This document shows positions 1 through 9,493 of a DNA stretch of 64,000 nucleotides, piece after piece; positions within the stretch are counted from its first letter, which is position 1; every line of letters starts with the position of its first letter. Origin of the DNA: Linnemannia hyalina (lineage: Eukaryota > Mortierellomycota > Mortierellomycetes > Mortierellales > Mortierellaceae). The stretch spans positions 372,001-436,000 of the forward strand of contig JAHRHY010000017.1 of assembly GCA_019671135.1 (NCBI GenBank). Direction: 5' to 3'. The notes under the pieces are model-generated. The model had not been told where the DNA came from. It saw only the letters and a program-made list of their open reading frames with translations, and did not search any database. The position numbers and the translations under genes were made by a program.

Positions 1-635
1 TCTTGTACTGGATTGAAAGGAACAAATTGAATGACGCACGACGCTGCACCACTACACTCCTTTTTGCATTATTCTGCAAAAAGGAATTTTTGTGCTGGCA
101 CTGGCCCAAAGTGGAAAAAATGGAGCGGGTGCTATTTTAGTGTTGTTTTTGAATAAAGACACTTGTGTTCATGTGAGCGATGGTCCATGCAATCTCTGCA
201 GAACAGAACAGGCGGATGACGTTCCCATCCTTGTTCTCAGGGAACAAAGGAGGACCCTTCAGTAGTCGCTGTTTGGCTAGCGTCGTACCCTTCTGCTTAT
301 CTGTGTCTTGTAGCCGTTGAGACAGTCAGTGTGTCCTTTATTAATAGCGGTTGAGAACAATGCCATTCGGCCCCCCCATGCTTTTTTAAATTGCCGCTTT
401 CTTCTCTCCTGGCCTTCCTTCACCTTCATTCCAACTGCACCACTCTCTTTCTTCTCCTCTCCCTCGTCACTTTTCAACACTGTCCACCTCTGCAATATCC
501 AAGGAGACAGATCGCAGCTGAACCCTTTCCCTTACAATTCACATCACTTCCACGCTTTCACTTCCCATCTCTTTCTTCACACGTCAACAAAAAAACATAT
601 AAAAACCTCGACACAAGCCACGACAGAACAATAGC
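1..635. other. Upstream intergenic region
   Basis: No convincing coding sequence is visible. The last 200 bases are pyrimidine-rich and lead into the O-fucosyltransferase-like gene at 636. A TATA-like string (tataaaaa, about 598-605) lies only some 30 bases before that ATG, so if it is used the leader is very short. Confidence 0.5.
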
Positions 636-2357
636 ATGAAAGGATTCGCAAGTGAGGGCCAGTGTCAGGGTCCCAAGAACAGGACTCTGTTCATTTTGGT
701 CGCCATCATCCTCGTCTCTGCCTGGACCCTTCTCGCCAGCATGGATCTTGCCGGCTTCCAACTTGACTCCTCCGACAGTTACAATAACGTTGGCTTACAC
801 CAGGACCAGATCACGATCCCTCACCAACAACAACAACCACTCAACCCTGACACAGACACAAACACAAACGACGACTACAATGACAACAACGACGATGCAC
901 CGCCCTCGACGGAACCATTAACGCCGGAGCTAAAGCCTGCAGTCTCCAACCTCGACCCAAACACCAAATATTTCTCCTTCCTCACCTTTGGCGGCCTCAC
1001 CAACCAATTCATCGCCCTCCAAAATGCGGCCTATATCGCCCACAAACTGAACCGGACCCTTATTCTCCCACCCATCATCTCCAACTCGCACGACCATAAA
1101 AACACACACCAGCGATGGTCCCAGTACATGAACCTCCCTAAACTGACCCAACTCACGGGGCTGCAAGTCGTTGAATGGTCGGAGGTCCGGCCTCTCACCG
1201 AGGCGCAACGTCAGGTTGGATTGGATCAGGCTTTGGAGTCGACGCATCTTTGGGGGCCATACCATTCCGAGATAGAACCCTGGGCGGCTGTTGCGGAGAA
1301 TATGACCTGTCAGATTGTGTATGGGTTTGGTCGTCCGGAGGTCGATATCAATTTTTCGGCACAAAACTTCATGTTTCATTTCCTGATCCGCCCCGTCTTT
1401 GTCCCTCCTGTTGCCCCACGCCCCGATGGACCCGTCTACGACCGCCAGAGACTTGTTTACGACAACAAGGAACCCGACGACCTGGTTATCGTCGAAGACC
1501 TCCTGGACCGGTATAGCGACTTTGACGGTCGTTCGCCTGAAGACGTCGCGGCGGGCAAGGCCGATGTGCTCTTCTTGAGCCACACATTCAAGATCAAGTC
1601 CGTCCAGCGTGGAGGTGTTTATTGGAAGGAGTTCGGCAAGAGCATGCATTTCGAGCCCAAGGTGATAGAGTATGCGACCCTGCGGATGAACGAGGAGATC
1701 AAGGGCGACCGCGACATCGAGGTCCTGCCCAATAACGATCCCGAAGAAGTCGAACTCACCGAAAGCGAGCACCAGAACCCAGTCTCAGAAAATGGAACCC
1801 TGGTCACAGACATCCAAGCACCCACCACACGGATCCCTCACATCGCCGTCCACCTCCGTCGCGGCGACATCTGGACCAAATGCCGCGGTGCCAAAGAGCC
1901 CTTCGAGAACTGTGTCCTCCCGATGGAACTATACGCAAACGCCGTGGAACGCGCCCGAGAATACGCCGCCAACTCTCTGGGACTTGTCTCCCACCTCCCC
2001 GTCGTCGTCACAACCGACTCGACATCCGAAGACGATTTCGCAAAGATTAAGGAACTCGGCTGGCACCGTCTGGACCATGAGAAATACGGCACGGCCGACA
2101 TCTGGGGAACGTTTGGCCCCGCGATGGTGGACGCTGCGATTCTGGCGCATGCAGACGTGTTGGTGGGAAGTTCGGTATCGACGATGAGTCGGATTGCAGG
2201 GTTGCGACAGAAGGGTTGGTATGGCCACGAGTCATTCTTTCCTTCGTGGAAGGATCGTGCAGAGGAAAAGCAGAGAAGAAGAGCCATTATGAAGAGGCGG
2301 TTGGAGACCGAGTGGGAGCGTGACGATCTCAACGGCGAGATCCTCATGGTCTACTAA
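636..2357 (+). CDS. O-fucosyltransferase-like type II membrane protein (copy 1)
   Basis: Intronless gene of 573 residues. A short cytosolic N-terminus is followed by one hydrophobic segment (about residues 17-37) and a low-complexity Gln/Asn/Asp stem (about 60-95), the layout of a Golgi or ER type II glycosyltransferase. The catalytic region starts with FGGLTNQFIALQNA near residue 120 and includes LNRTLILPP. Near residue 403 it has HIAVHLRRGDIW, the Arg-containing nucleotide-sugar motif of the GDP-fucose protein O-fucosyltransferase fold (PF10250 type). The family transfers fucose from GDP-fucose to proteins or glycans; the acceptor here cannot be inferred. A clear paralogue lies at 45990-47684 on the same strand, also intronless, sharing these motifs and the C-terminal VDAAILAHADVLVGSS-like block. 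The start is the first ATG of the frame and gives the expected membrane anchor. Confidence 0.85.
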   Translation: MKGFASEGQCQGPKNRTLFILVAIILVSAWTLLASMDLAGFQLDSSDSYNNVGLHQDQITIPHQQQQPLNPDTDTNTNDDYNDNNDDAPPSTEPLTPELKPAVSNLDPNTKYFSFLTFGGLTNQFIALQNAAYIAHKLNRTLILPPIISNSHDHKNTHQRWSQYMNLPKLTQLTGLQVVEWSEVRPLTEAQRQVGLDQALESTHLWGPYHSEIEPWAAVAENMTCQIVYGFGRPEVDINFSAQNFMFHFLIRPVFVPPVAPRPDGPVYDRQRLVYDNKEPDDLVIVEDLLDRYSDFDGRSPEDVAAGKADVLFLSHTFKIKSVQRGGVYWKEFGKSMHFEPKVIEYATLRMNEEIKGDRDIEVLPNNDPEEVELTESEHQNPVSENGTLVTDIQAPTTRIPHIAVHLRRGDIWTKCRGAKEPFENCVLPMELYANAVERAREYAANSLGLVSHLPVVVTTDSTSEDDFAKIKELGWHRLDHEKYGTADIWGTFGPAMVDAAILAHADVLVGSSVSTMSRIAGLRQKGWYGHESFFPSWKDRAEEKQRRRAIMKRRLETEWERDDLNGEILMVY

Positions 2358-2472
2358 GTATAGTCTCATATGCATTGTACAATAGCGTTTCATGTCTCAA
2401 AAAATTACATATTGCATATCCTTGACCTGCAGGGGCCGCTGTTTATTTTCTTTGCTTGTTGTGATGTACATG

Positions 2473-2592
2473 TACAGCGCCCTCCCAAAAAGAATTGCCG
2501 GAAAAAATTTTGAGCACCATTTTTTCCCCTTCAATGATGAAAAAAAAGTGCTCAAGAAATTTTCCGGCAATTCTTTTTGGGAGGGCGCTGTA
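2473..2592. mobile_element. Short non-autonomous DNA transposon (MITE), Tc1/mariner-like
   Basis: A 116-bp palindromic element (2475-2590) is flanked by TA on both sides. The outer 35 bases, counting the flank, match perfectly in inverted orientation; they start TGTACAGCGCCCTCCC and run into AAAAAGAATTGCCGG. A shared GAGCAC sits further in, giving arms of about 47 bases around a short A/T-rich centre. It has no coding capacity. A CAG start, a CCCAAAA-like stretch and a TA target duplication fit Tc1/mariner-derived MITEs; the family assignment is inference. No second copy was noticed in this window. Confidence 0.8.
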
Positions 2593-2801
2593 CAATGAAT
2601 GGATGGAAATTTGACACTCTATTCGTTTGGTGATTTTGAGCTAACTGACACAAAGGGGATGGTGCTGTATGCTGTATGTTGTTCTCCTTGTAACTCCTCG
2701 TCTAGCCGCTTCTCCTCTCCTTCTCTGCTGAGGTCTCTTCTTCTCGTTTGTCCTGCTTCCTGCACTCATCCTCCTCCGTCTCGTTTCTCGTCGCTCATGC
2801 T

Positions 2802-3101
2802 CTATCGCCGGCCAGGGATCCCCTTGATATGTCCAGCCAACTTGATGCTATGAACGGGGTCCTCTCCAGGAACTTGGGTCACAGTCCGCTCCCATCCTGC
2901 TCCTTCCTCGTGGCTCAAGATCTGGGGTTCGACCTGTGTCGAGAATCCTCCTGCTCCACCGTCAATGTTGGCCTGCGAGGTTGCTTGGTTGGTTCCTGCT
3001 ACTGTTGTTGTGGCAGAGGTGGCGTGGGCGGGAGGGGCTCCGGTTGTGGCGACAGAGGAGGAGGTGGTGGTGTTTGTGTGGGAGGAGGGGTGCGTTGTCA
3101 T
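2802..3101 (-). CDS. Small hypothetical protein, 99 aa
   Basis: Single-exon frame starting at an ATG with A at -3 (3101-3099) and ending at TAG (2804-2802). The first half is rich in Thr, Ser and Ala. The second half is more ordered and ends with VHSIKLAGHIKGIPGRR. Codon choice in the second half looks like that of neighbouring genes, and a pyrimidine-rich stretch precedes the ATG. I do not recognise a family. No signal peptide or membrane segment is visible. It could be a real small gene or a chance frame. Confidence 0.45.
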   Translation of the reverse strand: MTTHPSSHTNTTTSSSVATTGAPPAHATSATTTVAGTNQATSQANIDGGAGGFSTQVEPQILSHEEGAGWERTVTQVPGEDPVHSIKLAGHIKGIPGRR

Positions 3102-3472
3102 GTTGGCTTGTGTTGGTTGTTTGTATGTTGTGGGAAAGGGAGGAAAAGTGTAGTGCGACAAAAAGAAAGAAAGGCATGTGGGAAAAGAGAAAACGTTTTA
3201 ATGAGACAAGGATTCGTGCGTCTGTCAGGTGATGGATTGATGCGCGAAGGGTCTGCAGACCCTAAATGGGAAAAAGAGAGTCCATCCAACACACATGAGA
3301 GCCCCCTTCGAGGCTCTCCCGTCGCGGTCTAATGATGAGCAAACAAAACCATCGACACTTTCTCGTCCACTTTAGCCGTTACAGAAATGACATCAGCCCT
3401 TGCAATAAGCAACAAATAACTAGGCCGATTACGAAAAAAAAAGAAAAAGTTCGATCCATAACTCATAAAGTT

Positions 3473-4534
3473 TTATTTTTCACCGCGTACAGAGTCCCGT
3501 TTAGATCGCTCTAAGTTGGCTTCCCGTTCTGAAGCCTCTTCATTCTTCTTCTTCCTCGTCTCCTCAGCCGCAAGATCGGCCTTGGCTTCTTCTTTCGACT
3601 CGGGCGCCGGTGGCGACTGCAATACAACAGCGTGGAGGTCGATCGGGATCGGGTGTGGCTTCGCCTTGATGTTCATCCTGTCCAAGAACGCCAGCACCCT
3701 ATGTTCCATCCTCCGGATCTATATTTCATATCCAAGCAATCCAAAAGGGTCAATTGCATTTTCTTGCAAAACTCACCATGCATTCCTACTTCACTCCCTA
3801 CGCAAACAAAGCAAAAGAAACTCACCCGGAGAGCCATAGGGTTATCGCCCTCTTCGGTGACGACATCGCGCGTGAGGATGGTCAACATCCCATAGTTGTT
3901 TCCAAAGACCACATCCGTCAACGCCCTATCACCCACAAAAGCAATCCTCCCCGCCTTGATCCCGCTGAAATGCTTTAATAGCTCCTCGCCACCTGAGGGT
4001 TTCTTTTTTTGATGCCGGAGGACGTTGACTTGGAGGGTGTGTTCGATGGCTTGGGCTTGTTGACCATCCTTGTCATCGGGGGTCCCTGCAGAGTTGGAGA
4101 CAATCACGACTTGGTCCTTGTACACGTCTCTGCATCTCCTCCACGCGTCCTATTAGTTTTATTGTAAATTAATGTTTGTATAGGTGATTGAACAGTTGGT
4201 GATTCCACGGAGGTTGTATCCTGAGGGTGTGTACCTTGAAGGGAGGGTGGAGTTCGAGGCCGTAAGGTTTTGTGAGACAGTTATCTTTATCGAATGCAAT
4301 TGCTATGATCCCAGCCTTGTGAAGCTGTTCAAAGTTGATATCGCGGATATCTAAGGTATGTCACCAAGACGTGGAACCAGGTGAGTAAGTCGTTGTTGTC
4401 TCCTTGCATGGAGAATGTTCGCGCGCTCTGGTTGAATGGTTACCACGGACGACAATGTTGGGGACCATGAGGCGTGGGGAAGTGAGGACGCGGAAGGATT
4501 GCAGGATGCCCTGCAGGTTGAAGCTCTGTCCCAT
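3473..4534 (-). CDS. GEP4: Mitochondrial phosphatidylglycerophosphatase, Gep4 type (HAD family)
   Basis: Four exons read on the minus strand: 4534-4444, 4350-4235, 4149-3826 and 3718-3473, giving 258 residues. Every junction keeps frame. The HAD motifs are in order: motif I AFDKDNCLT (Asp51, Asp53), motif II VIVSNSAG (Ser87), the motif III lysine in KKKP (about 117-119), and motif IV VGDRALTD (Asp143, Asp148). This set and the length match yeast Gep4, which dephosphorylates phosphatidylglycerophosphate in the matrix as a step of cardiolipin synthesis. The last exon adds a charged, Glu/Lys/Arg-rich tail not needed for catalysis. The leader carries GA and GT simple repeats. The gene is divergent from the PL14-like gene at 5275. 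Confidence 0.9.
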
Positions 4535-5274
4535 GGTTTTGCGAGTGAATATTTGTTGTGAGAGAGAGAGCGAGAGAGAGAGAGTGTGTGTGTGTGTGAT
4601 GAATGAAAAAAAAGAGAAGGTTGGTGTTGAATCAAAAGATCTCTTTGCTGATGGTCGAGTATAAGAAAAGAAGCGCGTCACAATGATGAATGGATGGTTT
4701 AAAGTTTTGAGGTGATGAAAAGGTAATTGGGACTTTGTGCTTCGAGAGTTCCTCAGTGGTGGTGACAGATATTAATACAATCCAGATAACGGACACTCTA
4801 ATCCAAATGATCGTCAGGTCGAAGTAGGCGAACTTCGTCATATGGCACAAAAAGAAGGATGTCGTTGGCAATGTCAAAATGGAGAACACGCTGTCGAAAT
4901 ATCGTATTGGCTTGATGCTCATTTTCTTCGCATTTTATGTTGGCCCAGACAAGCAAGAGCTGAAAAGGGGGAAAAGGAGCCACAGGTTTCTTTATTCCAA
5001 TTGCTAACCTGTTGGACCATGTTCTGTCTGTTCGCGATGTGTGCCCCTCTTTTTCGCTCTTTGCAAAATCTAATTTGCCTGTGAGAGATTGATCCGTGCT
5101 GGCTGCATTTCACTGAAGTATTTTTATTTTCCGTCATCTGTCTTATTTCTTCTTCTTCTCTTCTTTCTTCCTTCTTCTACTCTTATTCTTCTTCACTCTT
5201 CTTCTTCTCCGTCGCCCACGAGAGTATCTTACCTGATCCTCTCTCTCTTTCTCCCTCCTCTCCCTTACAACATA
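4535..5274. other. Divergent intergenic region between GEP4 and PL14-like gene
   Basis: About 740 bases serving as upstream region for both neighbours. It holds a GA/GT microsatellite near the GEP4 start and a long CT-rich stretch (about 5140-5270) directly before the lyase ATG. No further gene is supported. Confidence 0.5.
4559..4599. repeat. (GA)n/(GT)n compound microsatellite
   Basis: An interrupted GA tract runs into a GT tract about 25 bases upstream of the GEP4 ATG, so it probably lies in the leader or core promoter. Confidence 0.8.
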
Positions 5275-6519
5275 ATGACACCATCAAAACAACACAGCTC
5301 AACAAAAGTAATAGCAGTGGCAATGTCCATCCTACTACTCACGTCTACAGGAACAGGAACAGGAACAGCAACAGCAGCAGCAGCAGCAGCAACACCTCTA
5401 ACAAGGGACCAAATCTACGCTCAGGGCGGCTTCCTCCAGAACTGGGTCGCTCCCATGCCCAACAACCTCATCCAGACCTCAACTGTCAATCCCACCAACA
5501 ATGGCGAAAAGTATCTTGTCCAGAACTGGGCGACCACCTACCATACCATTCAAATCGGAGGACAAGATATCTCGTTCGTCAGCGACCCCTTCCCGGCCGC
5601 AACAACGAACTCAACGACGGTACTGCAGCTAACCTACCCCAAGGGTTCATACGCACCGTCAATCGGACCTGTGATGGGCGGAGCGCAATTCTATGCGAAG
5701 CCGTTTGGGGACACGACACCCTTCTCCAAGATGCTTATTAGCTATGATGTAGCCTTCCCTGTGGGATTCGATTGGGTGTTGGCAGGTAAATTGCCGGGCA
5801 TCTATGGAGGCACCCCTTATGATGGCTGTTCCGGAGGCGTCCAGTCGACCGGAGCCAATTGTTTGACCATGCGGATGATGTGGCGTCAGAACGGTGTAGG
5901 CGAAGGTAAGCAGATCATTCATGCCTTTTCTATTTTTATTTTTTATTATCTTGTTGCGAATATTGTGTCTAGCTGGGCTGTCCATTATTTTTACGTGCTA
6001 ACGAAAGCATTGGAAAATGATATAGTGTATGCATATGTCCCAGCAGACCCAAAATCGGCATTCTGCAAAGACTCCCAAGTCCTGTGCAACGACCAATACG
6101 GGAAATCCATCGGCCGTGGACAGATCTTCTTTCAACCGGGCGTCTGGACACGACTTGACATGGTCATGGAACTCAACGAGCCCGCAGGGAACAGCAATGG
6201 CACTCTAGAAGTCTATCAGAACGGCAACTTAGTGGTGCAGATGAACAATATCCCTTACAGGAGTTCGGGAATGGTCGGCTTTCAGGGTCTATTGTTCTCG
6301 TCCTTCTTTGGAGGCTCGGATCCGACCTATGCGACCCCCGTTGATACGCAGGTGTACTTCAGGAATTTCCAGTTGAGTGTGGGCGCGCCTGCCATTTTGT
6401 ACGAAGGCACGGGTGGAAGTGGTGCTACTGGAAGGGCGATGATCGGTGGATCGTCATTGACGATGTTGGGAGCTGCCACAGGGTTCGTTTTCGTCCTAGT
6501 CTCAACTCTCTTTATCTGA
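5275..6519 (+). CDS. Secreted polysaccharide lyase family 14-like protein, probably GPI-anchored
   Basis: Two exons, 5275-5905 and 6026-6519, giving 374 residues. A signal peptide with a hydrophobic core lies near residues 14-23, followed by a Thr/Gly/Ala-rich linker. The body has YPKGSYAPS, GGAQFYAKP, LAGKLPGIYGG, MRMMWRQNG and GRGQIFFQPGVWTRL, a pattern I associate with PL14-type lyases (alginate or glucuronan lyases) and their fungal relatives. The C-terminus is a small-residue stretch followed by a hydrophobic tail ending FVLVSTLFI, as in GPI-anchored wall proteins. The substrate is not predictable. The 120-nt intron is a multiple of three and has no in-frame stop. The start at 5275 is preferred over in-frame upstream codons because it puts the signal peptide at the N-terminus. 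Confidence 0.8.
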   Translation: MTPSKQHSSTKVIAVAMSILLLTSTGTGTGTATAAAAAATPLTRDQIYAQGGFLQNWVAPMPNNLIQTSTVNPTNNGEKYLVQNWATTYHTIQIGGQDISFVSDPFPAATTNSTTVLQLTYPKGSYAPSIGPVMGGAQFYAKPFGDTTPFSKMLISYDVAFPVGFDWVLAGKLPGIYGGTPYDGCSGGVQSTGANCLTMRMMWRQNGVGEGKQIIHAFSIFIFYYLVANIVSSWAVHYFYVLTKALENDIVYAYVPADPKSAFCKDSQVLCNDQYGKSIGRGQIFFQPGVWTRLDMVMELNEPAGNSNGTLEVYQNGNLVVQMNNIPYRSSGMVGFQGLLFSSFFGGSDPTYATPVDTQVYFRNFQLSVGAPAILYEGTGGSGATGRAMIGGSSLTMLGAATGFVFVLVSTLFI

Positions 6520-8008
6520 CCGACAGGATACTTGATTGTCATTTTGTTTACCCTCCCTCTTTCTTTTTTGCTTTGCTTTGTTTGTTCTGTCTCCTTTCAT
6601 TTCTCGGCCACCTAATGGGAATCGTTTTCCCCCTTGTTTTTTTAACACCTAGAGCTTATCTTCTCACTCTGTACAAACCTCACCACAATCTCCCCCTCTC
6701 TCGTTTAATTTTTTGTATAATTTTAGATACACAATAATAAACACGGCATGCGAATGACGCATATAGCATATATCATACATTTGACCGGCAAATCTCCATG
6801 CATTTGTTAAAGCACGGCAAGGCCAGGTGCGCATTCCCACCGAACGATCTCCTCTGTTTCTCCTCTCCTTGCAATCCTTCGCTTCCGCCCTGTTCTTTCT
6901 TCGTCTTTTGGGCCCTGAAGATGACACAATGTATGTAGTGGGGTCAAAGTTGAGAGACCGGGAAAAAAACATTTTCCCGCACCATTATCTTATTTAACGT
7001 CCATCCATCCAACTTTAGGAGACAATTTGGATAAAAGACAAAAAAGCGTGGTCAAATTGGACGGATGCACCATACTGGCGGCCGACACAGACATACAGCC
7101 TTAGTCTTCTTTTTAGTTCCTCCTGGAAACAAGGGTGCACAGCATTTGGTGTGGGACATTGTGGAGGCTAATGGGGGAGAGAGAAGAGGCAGACCATCTT
7201 TAGGGCAGCATAGAATTCCCCTCCTTTGAGTTTTTTTTTTTTTTTTTTTTTTTTTTTGCTCTTGGTCTGGCACTCTTGTTCAAGGAGGCGAGAGAAGAGG
7301 AGAAGAGGCGACAGGAGTAGAAGGGGTGACCCTGGAAGGGAATCAAACTCAAACAAAAATGTAATATGAAGCGGCTGGAGAGCTAGGAAGCGTAGAAGGT
7401 TCAAGGTGGAGTGAGAGTGAAGAACGGGACAGGGTCACCTCCCTTTTCGCTTGACTGAACTACGACGCGAGGGATGCTTTCTAAGCAGAGTGGCGGTGGT
7501 TTGTTACGAGATGGGTAGGTAGTGGCTGGGGCACATTGAGTGATATAGTGATAGGACGGGGTGGTGTGCGTCAAGTTGTCGTGTCGTTTAGTCGTGGAAG
7601 GTTCTACACATCCCCTTCTCCCCCAGTCCACAGAAAATCCTTGTTTTTTCATACGCCACCAATTCTTATAGTTTCATCAACTGATCCAAATTATCCCAAC
7701 CTTGGACAGCCCTACAAGACAAGTGATGGCTCTATCCTTCCTGTTATCTATGATCAGCGGCTGCCTTAATATCACTGATTTTCCTTGGGGTCATCATCCA
7801 AAGCGCGTCAGGTCTGCAAGACGTGTCGAGACTTTGACTACGCCCTTCGTGAGCGTTGTGTCTTCCTCTTTGGACAAAATGTAGTCTTCAAAAATGCATT
7901 TGTGTGGCTTGGATCACAACAATCCCACAAGGCACTTTTTTTTTTTTTTTTTTACTCCATTCACACTCTCATTCACCCCACACACACACACACACACATA
8001 CACTCACA
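6520..8008. other. Intergenic region, 1.5 kb
   Basis: No gene is supported. It contains poly-T runs (27 T at 7231-7257; 18 T at 7936-7953) and an (AC)n tract at 7980-7998, directly before the next ATG. Small frames here have no recognisable composition. Confidence 0.55.
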
Positions 8009-9341
8009 ATGCACAAGGCAGCAAAGTCCTCAAAGTTCCTAAAGGTAGTCCTACCAACCCTACCCCACACTTTTCACTCTCCTGTTTATTCCCTATTCCT
8101 TTCTCGGCCGCCTCTTTCCACCCATAACATACAATGAAATATTAACGTTACCGTTGCCCCTTCCGCACGTGTCATAACCCCCTCCCCCCTCTAGCCATCC
8201 GAAAAGAAGAAAGCAGGCAAGGCAGTAGTAGGAAGTGACGCACCCCTCGGAAAAGACGACCTTCTTATGCGCGAGATCCTGGCCATGGGCGGGTCCGCAA
8301 AGGACATGGAGCTCTTCCAGGATATCGATTCCGGATCTGAGCTCGAAGGTGGCGATAGCGACGACGATAGTGAGGTCAAGAAGGTCAAGACTGTCAAGGT
8401 GGCGGTTGTTAAGAAGGAGAAGAAGAAGCCTGTCAAATCTGATCCTGCCGAGGAGGAGGTAAGAAAAACTTAATTTCTCCTTACATTTGTTAGGACATTG
8501 GGGAAGAAAAAGACCGTCGATACTATGCGCATATTTATTTACCACTCGTTGTTTTTCTCTATACAAATAGCCAGGATTGAAGAACGAGGTCGCAAGTTTC
8601 ATGAAATCCCTCTTTGGCTCCGCTTTGATGGACTCTTCAAAGATGAGCACCGCCGCTGAGGAAGAAGACGATTCTGAAGAAGCCGCCGAAGCCGCTGCTG
8701 ACTCTGAGGACGAGGACTCTGAAAACTGGGCTACTGAGGAGGAAGGCAGTGATATCAACGAGGACGATGAAGATGAGCAAGGCCAGGACCAGGAGGATGG
8801 AGGGGAGGACTCGGGCGATGATAGTATGGACGATTTACCACAGGAGCTCAAGGATATTCATGCACAGCTGGAGACCAAGAAACGTAAATCTGACGCCGTT
8901 ACCCCGGCCTCCTCAAAAGCAGCAGCAGCAGCAGCGCCTCAACAACCCAACAAGAAGGCAAAGACAGCCGCCGGCGCCGCTGCCACGACCACCAAAATTA
9001 CAAAGGCCTTGCCTGCAAAGAAGAACTCGGAACTCGCCAAACAGGTCTCGAAACTCCTGGGGGAAAAGAAGACCGCCACCTCAGCAACAACAACATCATC
9101 ATCAGCAGCAGCGACAAAGATCACCAAGAAGAAAGTGACGACTACCATCACAACAACAAAAAAGACAACAAGTGCCGTTGGTGCGAAGAAGGCGACGGCC
9201 TGGAAGCTTGGAGATGGTTGGAGTAAAGGATTTGAAGACGACGATGATGAAGCGGCACCTTCAAAGCCTGCCAACAAGAAGAACAACAAGATCGATACCC
9301 AGAGGAAGAAGAAGCTGGCTGCCTTCAAGTCTAGGAGGTAG
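8009..9341 (+). CDS. Acidic/lysine-rich nuclear-type protein of unknown function
   Basis: Three exons, 8009-8044, 8195-8458 and 8571-9341, give 356 residues with all junctions in frame. The N-terminus is lysine-rich, followed by LLMREILAMGG and DMELFQDIDSGSE. After PGLKNEVASFMKSLFG comes an almost purely Asp/Glu/Ser region (about 125-190). The rest alternates Lys with Ala/Thr tracts and ends in basic KKKLAAFKSRR. No enzymatic domain is visible. The composition is typical of nucleolar or chromatin proteins. The REILAMGG...DIDS region reminds me faintly of the N-terminus of Noc1/Mak21 proteins, but the rest of that family is absent. It is convergent with NOP4, about 150 bases away. The first exon is tiny and rests on the splice signals. 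Confidence 0.65.
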
Positions 9342-9493
9342 TCCCCTTCTCCTCCCTCCTTCCATCCTCAAAACCACACAATAAATCACTAACATGCATA
9401 AAGAAAAAAGAAGTGTGGATGAAAAATGATATTTAATGCATGCGGGTGATTCTAATGAAAAATGGTTATTATGAAAAATGGGTACCGTGAGAA

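Noticed and set aside
930..1772. Long minus-strand open frame opposite the O-fucosyltransferase-like gene
   Set aside because: It mirrors the codon structure of the plus-strand gene, has no recognisable motif, and the plus strand carries all family motifs. The same holds opposite copy 2 (46473-47378).
2599..3332. Plus-strand frames over the small hypothetical gene (for example 2748-3332)
   Set aside because: They are Cys/Gly/Arg-rich readings typical of antisense to Thr/Ser-rich coding DNA. The minus-strand frame has the better ATG context.
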